52,474 nucleotides of DNA from Acidobacteriota bacterium (lineage in GTDB: Bacteria > Acidobacteriota > Thermoanaerobaculia > Thermoanaerobaculales > Thermoanaerobaculaceae), in assembly GCA_003158745.1 (NCBI GenBank), contig PMLC01000022.1:1-52474 (forward strand), in the 5' to 3' direction. The notes beneath the pieces are model-generated. The model was not told the DNA's origin and made no database searches. It was given only the letters and a program-made list of their open reading frames with translations. This document shows positions 10,928-18,373 of the stretch, in pieces. The position numbers were made by a program, and so were the translations under genes. Each line of letters opens with the position of its first letter. The stretch's first letter is position 1.

Positions 10928-10956
10928 TTGACAGTCCGGCCTCGCTATGCTAGAAA
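10928..10956 (+). promoter_or_regulatory. Putative sigma70 promoter of rplU-rpmA-obgE
   Basis: A consensus -35 TTGACA (10928-10933) is followed after exactly 17 bases by TAGAAA (10951-10956), a 4-of-6 match to the -10 box. It sits in the 65-base gap just before rplU, with a predicted start site about 25-30 bases before the ATG. Confidence 0.6.
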
Positions 10957-10990
10957 TCTCGTTCCCCGATTGGTCGGGTGGGGGTTCCTC

Positions 10991-11308
10991 ATGTACGCAA
11001 TTGTGGAAGCTGGCGGGAAGCAACACCGCGTGGAAGTTGGTCAGCGCATCGCGGTTGAGCGCGTGTGGCCCGGCGCACAGCCGGGCAGCGAGGTCGTTTT
11101 CGAGAACGTTCTCCTGGTCCGGGACGATGCCCACGTGACGGTTGGAAGACCGATGGTCAAAGGCGCCTCGGTGAAGGCCACCCTGCTGCGCGAGCTGCGC
11201 TCCGAGAAGGTGATCATCTTCAAGAAGAAGAAGCGCAAGGGGTACCGCAAGACGACGGGCCACCGGCAGGACCTCCTCGAGGTTCGCATCGATGCCATCG
11301 AGGCGTAG
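10991..11308 (+). CDS. rplU: 50S ribosomal protein L21
   Basis: 105 aa, normal L21 length, beginning MYAIVEAGGKQHRVEVGQ and containing the conserved basic tract IIFKKKKRKGYRKTTGHRQ, both diagnostic of bL21. ATG 10991 is the start because it matches the family N-terminus exactly and follows the promoter at 10928-10956; the same frame is open upstream but unlike L21. It binds 23S rRNA in the large subunit. It precedes rpmA and obgE in the usual order. Confidence 0.98.
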   Translation: MYAIVEAGGKQHRVEVGQRIAVERVWPGAQPGSEVVFENVLLVRDDAHVTVGRPMVKGASVKATLLRELRSEKVIIFKKKKRKGYRKTTGHRQDLLEVRIDAIEA

Positions 11309-11317
11309 GGAGGGAAG

Positions 11318-11575
11318 ATGGCGCACAAGAAAGGTCAAGGATCGAGCCGTAACGGGCGTGATTCGAACGCCCAGCGGCTGGGTGTCAAGCGCGGCGACGG
11401 CGAGTTGGTCACTGCCGGCACGATTATCGTGCGGCAGCGCGGTACCCGCTGGAAGCCCGGCACCCACGTCGGACGCGGCGGCGACGATACTCTCTTTGCA
11501 ATGGTCGATGGACGAATCCGCTTCCGCGATCGCGGGCGCCTCGGCCGGTTCGTGCAGATCGAACCTGCCGCCTGA
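11318..11575 (+). CDS. rpmA: 50S ribosomal protein L27
   Basis: 85 aa, beginning [20 protein letters not shown], the typical bL27 N-terminus that reaches toward the peptidyl transferase centre, followed by LGVKRGDGE and [10 protein letters not shown]. There is no N-terminal extension of the kind cleaved in Firmicutes L27. It lies 9 bases after rplU, with GGAGGG just before the ATG, and is co-transcribed with rplU and obgE. Confidence 0.98.
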   Translation: MAHKKGQGSSRNGRDSNAQRLGVKRGDGELVTAGTIIVRQRGTRWKPGTHVGRGGDDTLFAMVDGRIRFRDRGRLGRFVQIEPAA

Positions 11576-11596
11576 CGCGTCTGCCCACAAACCCTG

Positions 11597-12592
11597 ATGT
11601 TCCTCGACGAGGTCCACATTTTCGTGAAGGCCGGCGATGGGGGGTGGGGTTGCATCAGCTTTCGGCGCGAGAAGTACGTGCCGCGCGGCGGCCCCAACGG
11701 CGGTGACGGGGGCAACGGCGGGAGCGTGCTCATCCGGTCGAGCTCGCACTGGGCGACGCTGGCCCACCTTTACAGCCGTCACCACGTCAAAGCGGGCCGC
11801 GCGGAGCACGGGCGCGGTTCGAACCAGAGCGGGGCGTCAGGGGATGATGCGGTGATCGAAGTCCCCCTGGGGACCGTCATCAGGGACTTCGACAGCGGTG
11901 AGTTGCTGGCTGACCTGGTCGCGGCCGGGGATGAAGCCGTCGTGGCCCACGGAGGGCGAGGCGGGCGCGGCAACCAGCATTTCGCGACCCCGACACGCCA
12001 GGCGCCTCGGTTCGCGGAGCCGGGCACGCCCGGCGAAGAGCGCCACATCAGGCTGGAGCTCAAGCTGCTGGCCGACGTGGGGCTGGTCGGGCTCCCCAAC
12101 GCCGGCAAGTCGACGCTCCTCGCCAGGATCTCGGCTGCCCGGCCGAAGATCGCGGAGTACCCGTTCACGACCCTCGAACCTCACCTTGGTGTCGTGAGCC
12201 GCGACGGCGGCGCACGATCGCTCGTCTTCGCTGATATCCCCGGGCTTATCGAAGGTGCGCACGCCGGTGCCGGGCTCGGCCACCGTTTCCTCCGGCACAT
12301 CGAACGCTGCCGCGTACTGCTGCACCTGGTGGACCTGGCCGGCGATGAGCCGGTGGGACGGCAGGTCGAGGTGCTGCGCCAGGAGCTAGCGCTCCATGAC
12401 CCAGCCCTCGCCGAACGGACGTCGATGCTTGTGGGGACCAAGGCCGATGCTATCAGTGATCCGGTCCGCCGCCACGAACTCGAGCACCTCGCAACCGAAA
12501 TGGGCGTCCCCTGGGCCGTGATCTCCGCGGTGAGCGGCGAGGGCATTGAGGGTATGCTTAACATAGTGTTCACTCTGGCTGGGAACGGGTGA
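11597..12592 (+). CDS. obgE: GTPase Obg/CgtA
   Basis: 331 aa: an N-terminal glycine-rich Obg fold (residues about 1-158, with GGDGGNGGS) followed by the G domain with G1 GLPNAGKST, G3 DIPGLIEGAH and G4 GTKAD. The C-terminal OCT domain found in some homologues is absent. Obg is a 50S assembly factor and stress-linked GTPase. Its stop overlaps the GTG start of nadD (GTGA), so the two are translationally coupled. Confidence 0.97.
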   Translation: MFLDEVHIFVKAGDGGWGCISFRREKYVPRGGPNGGDGGNGGSVLIRSSSHWATLAHLYSRHHVKAGRAEHGRGSNQSGASGDDAVIEVPLGTVIRDFDSGELLADLVAAGDEAVVAHGGRGGRGNQHFATPTRQAPRFAEPGTPGEERHIRLELKLLADVGLVGLPNAGKSTLLARISAARPKIAEYPFTTLEPHLGVVSRDGGARSLVFADIPGLIEGAHAGAGLGHRFLRHIERCRVLLHLVDLAGDEPVGRQVEVLRQELALHDPALAERTSMLVGTKADAISDPVRRHELEHLATEMGVPWAVISAVSGEGIEGMLNIVFTLAGNG

Positions 12593-13266
12593 AGAGGGTC
12601 GGGTTCTTCGGGGGAACGTTCGATCCGGTGCACCTTGGGCACCTTGTGCCGGCGGTGCGCGCGTTCGAGACGTTCCGTTTCGACGCGCTGGTCTTCGTCC
12701 CCGCCGCACAACCGCCGCACAAGCTCGGCGAGCCGATGACACCGTTCTCCCATCGCTTCGCGATGCTCGCCCTCGCGACCCAGTCGTACGACCATTTTCT
12801 CGTCTCTCCGATCGAAGTGGAAAGGACGGGACCGACCTACACCGTCGACACATTGCGGTTGCTCCAGGGACGATTCGCGGCGGAGCAGGCGTTCTTCCTG
12901 ATGGGGAGCGACTCGTTTTCGCAGATCGGGACGTGGAGCCGCTGGGAGGAACTCGTCGATCTCGCTCACCTCGTGGTACTGCACCGGGACACGGTTTGGG
13001 GCGAGGAACTCCTGGCGAAAGTGCCCGCCAGCCTTCGCCCGCGAATTTGCACGGTCGAGCCCTTCCTGGGCGTGGCGGACCCGGAAGGTGCGTCGCACTC
13101 GATCTACCTCCTCGCACACGAGCCCTTTCCGGTCTCGGCCACACACCTGCGGGAGCGCCTCAGGCTCGGCCTGACGATCCACGAGCTCGTCCCGCCCGAG
13201 GTCCACCGCTACATCGTCAAGAACCGCCTGTACCACCAGGGGAGTGAGCCAGACGATGCAGGCTGA
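12589..13266 (+). CDS. nadD: Nicotinate-nucleotide adenylyltransferase
   Basis: 225 aa, starting VGFFGGTFDPVHLGHL, the nucleotidyltransferase (T/H)xGH signature, with a C-terminal VSATHLRERLRLG corresponding to the family ISxTxIR motif. It adenylates nicotinate mononucleotide to deamido-NAD, the step before NAD synthetase; the split NAD synthetase is encoded about 4.3 kb downstream (17546-19229). The GTG start overlaps the obgE stop. The obgE-nadD-rsfS-rlmH order is a widely conserved block. Confidence 0.95.
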   Translation: MKRVGFFGGTFDPVHLGHLVPAVRAFETFRFDALVFVPAAQPPHKLGEPMTPFSHRFAMLALATQSYDHFLVSPIEVERTGPTYTVDTLRLLQGRFAAEQAFFLMGSDSFSQIGTWSRWEELVDLAHLVVLHRDTVWGEELLAKVPASLRPRICTVEPFLGVADPEGASHSIYLLAHEPFPVSATHLRERLRLGLTIHELVPPEVHRYIVKNRLYHQGSEPDDAG

Positions 13267-13621
13267 CCTCGTGGCACGCCTCCGCTTGGCGGTCGCCGCC
13301 CTCGAAGAGAAGAAGGGTTACCACCTGTTGGCGCTCGACGTTTCGGAGCGCACCTCGATCGCGGAGGTTTTCCTCATCTGCTCGGTCGGCTCTCAGCGAC
13401 AGGCCCAGGCGGTTGCGGACGAGGTCGACCGTATGCTGGTAGCGCACGGCGCGCGGCCCCTGGCAGTTGAAGGCTACTCGCAGGCCGGCTGGATCCTGAT
13501 GGATTTTGGGGACTTTGTGCTTCACATCTTCCTCGAGGAACGACGTGAGTACTACGCGCTGGATCTCCTCTGGGGCGACGCCCCCCAGGTCACGGGGATG
13601 CTGCGGGAAGCGTTGACGTGA
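13244..13621 (+). CDS. rsfS: Ribosomal silencing factor RsfS
   Basis: 125 aa, DUF143/RsfS family, with LDVSERTSIAEVFLIC and GSQRQAQAVADEV. It binds L14 on the 50S subunit and blocks subunit joining in starvation. Two starts are possible: GTG 13244, right after GGGGAG and overlapping nadD by 23 bases, or ATG 13256 (11-base overlap). The family does not decide between them. The stop overlaps the GTG of the next gene, indicating coupling. Confidence 0.93.
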   Translation: MSQTMQADLVARLRLAVAALEEKKGYHLLALDVSERTSIAEVFLICSVGSQRQAQAVADEVDRMLVAHGARPLAVEGYSQAGWILMDFGDFVLHIFLEERREYYALDLLWGDAPQVTGMLREALT

Positions 13622-14535
13622 AAGGCCTTTTCGTCACCCGTAACCGCAAAGCCGGGGAGCTCGCGCGAACCCTCCAGCGGCTCGCCGCCTCAGACCTTTC
13701 GCTCGTCCTGGAAGGCGAGACGGGCGTCGGCAAGAGCTTCGTCGCCACCCGCGCCCACCGGACCAGCCGCCGCGGTCGCCCGTTTGTCGTCGTGGATTGC
13801 GGTAGCCTACCCGCGACGTTGGTTCCCTCAGCACTCTTTGGCCACCGCGCGGGCGCTTTCACGGATGCCACGCGACACCACACCGGGCTGCTCGAGAGAG
13901 CGGGCGACGGCACACTTGTGCTCGACCACGTCGAAGCACTTCCGCCCGAGGGGCAGACCTCGCTGCTCAGGGCCCTCGAGGAGCGCGCTTTCTCTCCGGT
14001 CGGAACCCCGGTTCTCCAGCCGTTCCGCGCCCGCGTGATAGCTCTCGCCGCCGCCGGTTTTCGAGAAAGCGTGGACGTGGGGGAGTTTCGGCCGGACCTC
14101 TACCACCGTCTGGCCGGGTTTCACGCAACGCTCCTCGCGCTTCGGTACCGACCGGAAGACATCTTGCCGTTCGCCCTCGCCTTTCTGCGCCGTGCGGCGA
14201 GGAAGGGGAGCGCACCGTTGGCGCTGGATCCGGATGCAGGGAAGCTGCTGCACGCGTACCCCTGGCCCGGCAACTTCAGAGAGCTTGAGACCGTGCTCAT
14301 CCGAGCGGTCGTGCAAGCCGACGGAGGGATGGTGTGCCCGGGCGACCTCGGTCTCCCTGCGGGTGCCTGGCCGCAGGTGATGGAGGTGGCCGCCGGGCGT
14401 GCCGCACCGCTCGTCGAGATCCAGCGTCTTTACGCGGTCTGGGTGCTCGGTCTTGAACGCGGCAACGTGTCTAGGGCCGCGCGGATCCTCGGGGTATCAC
14501 GGCGGACGTTGATCCGATGGCGCCGAGACAGCTGA
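13618..14535 (+). CDS. Sigma54-interaction AAA+ ATPase-like protein with Fis-type HTH, degenerate catalytic motifs
   Basis: 305 aa: an AAA+ domain of the bacterial enhancer-binding protein type, then a C-terminal Fis-like helix-turn-helix (GNVSRAARILGVSRRTLIRW). There is no N-terminal receiver or GAF domain. Walker A GETGVGKS (33-40) and the FRPDLYHRL segment are normal. The sigma54-contact loop reads GAFTDA (79-84) instead of GAFTGA, Walker B reads LDH (Asp103-His104) instead of LDE, and the sensor-1 asparagine region ATNRDL is replaced by LAAAGF. Catalysis and sigma54 remodelling are therefore doubtful. It may work as a DNA-binding regulator only. It is coupled to rsfS (4-base overlap) and overlaps rlmH by 19 bases. 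Confidence 0.85.
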   Translation: MKGLFVTRNRKAGELARTLQRLAASDLSLVLEGETGVGKSFVATRAHRTSRRGRPFVVVDCGSLPATLVPSALFGHRAGAFTDATRHHTGLLERAGDGTLVLDHVEALPPEGQTSLLRALEERAFSPVGTPVLQPFRARVIALAAAGFRESVDVGEFRPDLYHRLAGFHATLLALRYRPEDILPFALAFLRRAARKGSAPLALDPDAGKLLHAYPWPGNFRELETVLIRAVVQADGGMVCPGDLGLPAGAWPQVMEVAAGRAAPLVEIQRLYAVWVLGLERGNVSRAARILGVSRRTLIRWRRDS

Positions 14536-15008
14536 GCCGTGTGTTGCTGGTGTGGGTGGGGCGTCGCGCGCCCGAGCCCATCGAGACGCTGACCGAGGAC
14601 TACGCTCGGAGGGTGGCCCGGTTCCTGCACCTGTCCGAGATACGGGTCCCGCCGGCGGAGGGGCGCGCCGGCGACCCTCGCCGCGCCCTGGCCAGGGAGG
14701 GCGCCACCATCCTGAAGCACCTGGAGCCCTCGGACACCCTCGTAGCGCTCGACGAGCGCGGACGCGAGCGGACGACCACGGAGCTGGCGTGCTGGCTCGA
14801 GGAGCGGAGCCCGGCCGGCCGAATGGCGTTCGTGATCGGCTCCGACCTCGGCTTGGATGGGGAACTGAAGGCCGCCGCGCAGGAACGGCTTGCCCTTTCG
14901 CGCCTCACGCTGCCTCACCACCTGGCACGCCTCCTGCTCCTGGAACAACTCTACCGCGCCTCGGACCTCCTCGCCGGCGGGCAATATCACCGTGGCTGTT
15001 TGGGTTAG
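14517..15008 (+). CDS. rlmH: 23S rRNA (pseudouridine1915-N3)-methyltransferase RlmH
   Basis: 163 aa, a SPOUT methyltransferase. The C-terminal knot is recognisable by FVIGSDLGLDGEL and LTLPHHLARLLLLEQLYRAS, ending GQYHRG where most homologues have PYH(K/R). RlmH methylates pseudouridine 1915 in helix 69 of 23S rRNA on the assembled 70S ribosome. It starts inside the 3' end of the preceding gene, so it belongs to the obgE-nadD-rsfS operon. Confidence 0.95.
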   Translation: MAPRQLSRVLLVWVGRRAPEPIETLTEDYARRVARFLHLSEIRVPPAEGRAGDPRRALAREGATILKHLEPSDTLVALDERGRERTTTELACWLEERSPAGRMAFVIGSDLGLDGELKAAAQERLALSRLTLPHHLARLLLLEQLYRASDLLAGGQYHRGCLG

Positions 15009-15017
15009 ACATTCGGG

Positions 15018-15039
15018 TATAATGTCTGATCGGGAGGTG
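15018..15039 (+). promoter_or_regulatory. -10 box and ribosome-binding site that set the start of the DksA-like gene
   Basis: A perfect TATAAT lies at 15018-15023 and a strong GGGAGGTG at about 15032-15039. The TATAAT overlaps an in-frame ATG (15022), so a transcript starting about 7 bases downstream would lack that ATG but keep the ribosome-binding site and the TTG at 15043. No good -35 is visible (CTGTTT 16 bases upstream is the best). Confidence 0.5.
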
Positions 15040-15042
15040 TGG

Positions 15043-15399
15043 TTGAGTCACGCAACTGATCTCAAGGCAATGCGAAAGCAGCTCCAGGTGAAGCGGAAAG
15101 AGGTCCTGGAGGGCGTGTCCCGTGCGCGGGAGATGGGATCCGTCGAGACCGAGTCCGGGGCGCCCGACATCGCCGACCGTGCCACCAGCGCTTTTCAGCG
15201 AGAGTTTTCCTTCTCCCTCTCGGAGAACGAGGGCAAGATGCTGAGCCTGATCGATGAGGCGCTCGCGCGTCTCGAGAACGGGCGCTTTGGCCTGTGTGTG
15301 CACTGCGAGAAGCCGATCGAGAAGCAGCGCCTCCAGGCCCTGCCGTGGGCGCGCCACTGCGTCGCCTGCCAGGAGCTCCAGGACCGCGGCGAGATGTAG
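15043..15399 (+). CDS. DksA/TraR-family zinc finger protein
   Basis: About 118 aa: an N-terminal helical region (MRKQLQVKRKEVLEGVSRAR) then a C4 zinc finger, CVHCEKPIEKQRLQALPWARH followed by CVAC, of the DksA/TraR type. Such proteins bind in the RNA polymerase secondary channel. The acidic coiled-coil tip motif of DksA (DxxDxA) is represented by PDIADRATS. TTG 15043 is preferred over ATG 15022 because a GGGAGGTG lies at the right distance, while the ATG is inside a TATAAT and has no ribosome-binding site. It could have its own promoter and still be read through from rlmH. Confidence 0.85.
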   Translation: MSHATDLKAMRKQLQVKRKEVLEGVSRAREMGSVETESGAPDIADRATSAFQREFSFSLSENEGKMLSLIDEALARLENGRFGLCVHCEKPIEKQRLQALPWARHCVACQELQDRGEM

Positions 15400-15461
15400 A
15401 ACCGGGCCCCGCGTAGTGGGCCGGAATCGGCTGAGCGAAGCGAACGATCCCAACGCGCACG

Positions 15462-16613
15462 ATGACGGCGGACCTCAAAACTGTGAACCTTCCGAGGATC
15501 CTGCTGCTTGCCTCGCCGGACGATTTCCTTCTCGAACTGGAGCGTCGCGTCGCCGTCGACACCTGGCAATCTGCAAACCCTCAGGGCGAGATCGTGTCGT
15601 TCGACCAGGCGCCGTCCGCGACGCGGGTCGTGCAGGAGCTCGCCAGTCCCTCGCTGTTCGCCTCCGATCGGCTTATCGTCATCAGCGACGCGTCCGTCTG
15701 CTTCACGGCCGGGCGTCGCAGTGACGCCGAAGACCTGGCAAGGGGCCTCACCTCGCTGCCCCTTGCAGGCGTGACGCTTCTGTTGAGCGCGGTCTCAAGC
15801 TCGGCGCCAAAGGGCGCGCTGGCCGAGGCCGTGGCGGGTCGCGGCGAGGTTCGGTTCCTTCCTTTACCCGAACCTCCCAAACCGTGGGAGGAAGGCCGCG
15901 TCTCAAGGCCCCAACGTCAGACGCTGATGGGTCTCGTCGCGAGGGTCGCCCCGACACTGGCTTGCAACGACGAGGTTGTTGATGCGTTGTGCGAAGTCTA
16001 CGGGTTCCGACCGCGCGAGCTGGCGCAGGCGGCGGAGCGCCTGGCCCTCGCTGGAGAGGCGACCGCGGCCGCGGTCCGCGCTCAAGCGGGCGCGGGGGAG
16101 CGCCAGCTGCGCGACCTCGAGCAGGCGCTGCAGCAACACGATGTGGCGCGGTTCGTCCGCTTCGCCGGCGCGCTTGACGCCGGTGCGACGCTCACCGATT
16201 GGCGCGGCGACACGGTGGCGCCCGACGGCTTCGGCAGAGTGCTGGCCTCGACAGTCGGACGCCTGCTCAGACAAGCTCTGGCGGTGCGCGGGCATGCCGC
16301 GCGCGTCGGTCTTGCCGGTGAACTCGACCCAAAACGCTGCGGGGGGAAGGACTGGTATCCGCGCACTTTCAAGCCGCGGATCCTGGCGCCTCTCTCGAAG
16401 GACATCGAAGAGACGTCCGATTCGCCCCTCGTGGGGATGACCCCGTGGCAACTCCACCGTGCGTTTCGCCTGGGGGCGGTCTACCGGGATGATGAGCTGA
16501 TCACGGCGCTGGCCCGCCTCGCGGGAGCCCAGGTCGAACGTGCACGCGGACCGGTCGTCCTCTCCTCCATCACTTCGGTTGTGCTCGGGCTCATGGCTCC
16601 GGGCGCTGCATAA
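15462..16613 (+). CDS. holA: DNA polymerase III delta subunit-like protein
   Basis: 383 aa. Features of HolA are an N-terminal P-loop-like but degenerate nucleotide-binding fold (ILLLASPDDFLLELERR), a middle lid region with NDEVVDALCEVYGFRPRELAQAAERLAL, and a C-terminal collar-like helical domain with W/Y-rich SPLVGMTPWQLHRAFRLG. The delta subunit is the clamp-loader wrench that opens the beta sliding clamp. The middle part (about residues 235-300) is longer than usual, so the call is family-level. Its 3' end overlaps convergent rsmI by 23 bases. Confidence 0.7.
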   Translation: MTADLKTVNLPRILLLASPDDFLLELERRVAVDTWQSANPQGEIVSFDQAPSATRVVQELASPSLFASDRLIVISDASVCFTAGRRSDAEDLARGLTSLPLAGVTLLLSAVSSSAPKGALAEAVAGRGEVRFLPLPEPPKPWEEGRVSRPQRQTLMGLVARVAPTLACNDEVVDALCEVYGFRPRELAQAAERLALAGEATAAAVRAQAGAGERQLRDLEQALQQHDVARFVRFAGALDAGATLTDWRGDTVAPDGFGRVLASTVGRLLRQALAVRGHAARVGLAGELDPKRCGGKDWYPRTFKPRILAPLSKDIEETSDSPLVGMTPWQLHRAFRLGAVYRDDELITALARLAGAQVERARGPVVLSSITSVVLGLMAPGAA

Positions 16614-17412
16614 GCAGGACGTACAGCTCCTTCCGGGAGATACCCAGGGCTCGTGCCGTCTCCCGGCGGGCCGTCGCGAGATCGAGGCCGCGCGCCACGG
16701 TCTCGTCGAGTGCATCGCGGGCCGTCTCCGGTGTCGGCGCAACCGACGCGGCGGCGAGCGGTGGTCCGACGACGAGGGTGTACTCGCCTCTGACCTCGGC
16801 GGTCGCCGCCCAGGAAGCTAGCTGGCCCAGGACGCCGCGCACGCACCGCTCGTGCAGCTTGGTGAGCTCGGCGAGAAGTGCGGCTTCGCGTGTCGGGCCA
16901 AGGGAGGAGGCGCACGCTTCCAACTCGTTACGGAGCCGGTGTGGCGAGATGAAGAGGACTAGGGTGTGCGGAAGCGATGCCATCTCGTCAAGCGCGCGGC
17001 TCCTCGCGGTGGCTTTCGGCGGCAGGAAGCCGGCAAAGGTGAAAGGCACCGCCGGCAACCCGGAGACCGCGAGGGCGGCGGCGACAGCACTCGGCCCCGG
17101 CACCGCAAGGACCGGGATCCCAAGCTGCCGGCACCCCCGCACCAGGCGGTACCCAGGGTCCGCCAGGAGAGGCGTTCCGGCATCTGAGACCAGGGCGAAC
17201 TCGGCACCCGCGGCGAGGTCCGCCAGTAGGCGAGGGACCTCGCGCGCTTCGTTGTGCTCATGCAGGGCGCGTGTCGCTGTAGGTATTCCGAAGTGGTTCA
17301 GGAGCTTGCGGACATGGCGCGTGTCCTCGGCGAGCACGAGCCGGACGCTCGCCAGGACCTCGCGGGAGCGCGGTGACAGGTCCCCCAGGTTGCCAATCGG
17401 GGTCGCCACCAC
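16591..17412 (-). CDS. rsmI: 16S rRNA (cytidine1402-2'-O)-methyltransferase RsmI
   Basis: Tetrapyrrole-methylase-fold RsmI, with the N-terminal signature VATPIGNLGDLSPRS, EDTRHVRKLLNHFGI, VSDAGTPLLADPGYRLV and VPGPSA. It methylates the ribose of C1402 in the 30S decoding centre. GTG 17412 is proposed as the start because GGGAGG lies 6 bases upstream and the family homology begins at that point. The same frame stays open to 17670, but the extra codons run through period-7 repeats (17437-17457, 17521-17534) and look non-coding. GTG 17487 and TTG 17535 are alternatives. Confidence 0.9.
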   Translation of the reverse strand: MVATPIGNLGDLSPRSREVLASVRLVLAEDTRHVRKLLNHFGIPTATRALHEHNEAREVPRLLADLAAGAEFALVSDAGTPLLADPGYRLVRGCRQLGIPVLAVPGPSAVAAALAVSGLPAVPFTFAGFLPPKATARSRALDEMASLPHTLVLFISPHRLRNELEACASSLGPTREAALLAELTKLHERCVRGVLGQLASWAATAEVRGEYTLVVGPPLAAASVAPTPETARDALDETVARGLDLATARRETARALGISRKELYVLLMQRPEP

Positions 17413-17436
17413 GTAGAGCCTCCCATCGACCCTCCC

Positions 17437-17457
17437 GTGGATCGTGGATCGTGGTTC
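17437..17457. repeat. Heptamer array, word GTGGATC (about 3 units)
   Basis: Units GTGGATC, GTGGATC and GTGGTTC lie in tandem directly upstream of the proposed rsmI start. A second short period-7 pair (ATTGACG, AATGACA on the plus strand) lies at 17521-17534 in the same rsmI-nadE gap. Confidence 0.6.
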
Positions 17458-17545
17458 GCCGCTCCTTGGGTCGTCTAGCGAGGGCACGCTCGCCGCCTTC
17501 TGGCTCCCATTGGAACCACCATTGACGAATGACAAACCACCGTCC

Positions 17546-18373
17546 TCATCGCTCTGGGTTGCGGGGAAGGATGCGGTCCACATTGATGCAGCTGGCGGAC
17601 ACGCGGGCGACGACGGTCGGGCGCCACTTGAACCGATTTCGCCTGTAGGCTGCGAGAGCACTGTCAACAAGCGCCGGCGGAAATCCGGAAGCCGCCAGCT
17701 CGTCGCGCCCCATGCCGCCTTCGTGGTGCCAGTAGAGGACGGGATCTACGGTCGGGTAATCGAACCCGAGTTCTCCGGCGTCGGTCTGACCCGGCCACAG
17801 ATCGGCCGTCGGGGACTTGGCGACAACCGGGTCTGGCACGCCGAGCACCTGGGCGAGCGCAAAGATGTGCGTTTTCCAGACGTCCCCAAGCGGTTGCACG
17901 GACGCGGCCGCGTCACCGAAAAGGGTCGAGTAGCCGAGCAGGATCTCCGACTTGTTGCTCGTGCCGAGGACGAGAGCGGGGACGGGCCGGGCGCGGTCAA
18001 ACAGCGCGACCATCCGCAGGCGGGCCATCATGTTCCCGAACCGCACTCTGTCGGCGCGGGCCCCCAACGTCTCGGCCAGCGCCTCGGTCGGGCGGCCGAG
18101 GTCTACGACGTCGAGCTCCAGACCAAACGCCTTGGCGACGGTCTGGGCGTCTCGCAGGCTCTCCGGAGAGCTCGCGGGCCCGGGGAGCGCGAGCGCACGA
18201 ACCTTTTCGGGGCCCACCGCGGCTGCTGCCAGTGCGGCCGAGACGGCGGAATCCACGCCCCCGGAAAGGCCGACGAAGTAGCCTGCGAGACCGGACGCCC
18301 GGAGCTCCTCCGCGAGGAACGCCTCGAGGGCTCGTGCGAGAAGTTGAACATTGACAGGCGGGAGCTCAAGCAT
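17546..18373 (-). CDS. nadE: NAD+ synthetase, synthetase domain
   Basis: 275 aa, N-type ATP pyrophosphatase with PP-loop SGGVDS (residues 37-42), GTSNKSEILLGYSTLFGD, and DLWPGQTDAGELGFDYPTVD. It adenylates deamido-NAD and amidates it to NAD+. This protein has only the synthetase module; the glutaminase module is the adjacent upstream gene, overlapping by 8 bases, so ammonia is probably delivered between two polypeptides. Together with nadD at 12589 this covers the last two steps of NAD synthesis. Confidence 0.95.
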   Translation of the reverse strand: MLELPPVNVQLLARALEAFLAEELRASGLAGYFVGLSGGVDSAVSAALAAAAVGPEKVRALALPGPASSPESLRDAQTVAKAFGLELDVVDLGRPTEALAETLGARADRVRFGNMMARLRMVALFDRARPVPALVLGTSNKSEILLGYSTLFGDAAASVQPLGDVWKTHIFALAQVLGVPDPVVAKSPTADLWPGQTDAGELGFDYPTVDPVLYWHHEGGMGRDELAASGFPPALVDSALAAYRRNRFKWRPTVVARVSASCINVDRILPRNPER

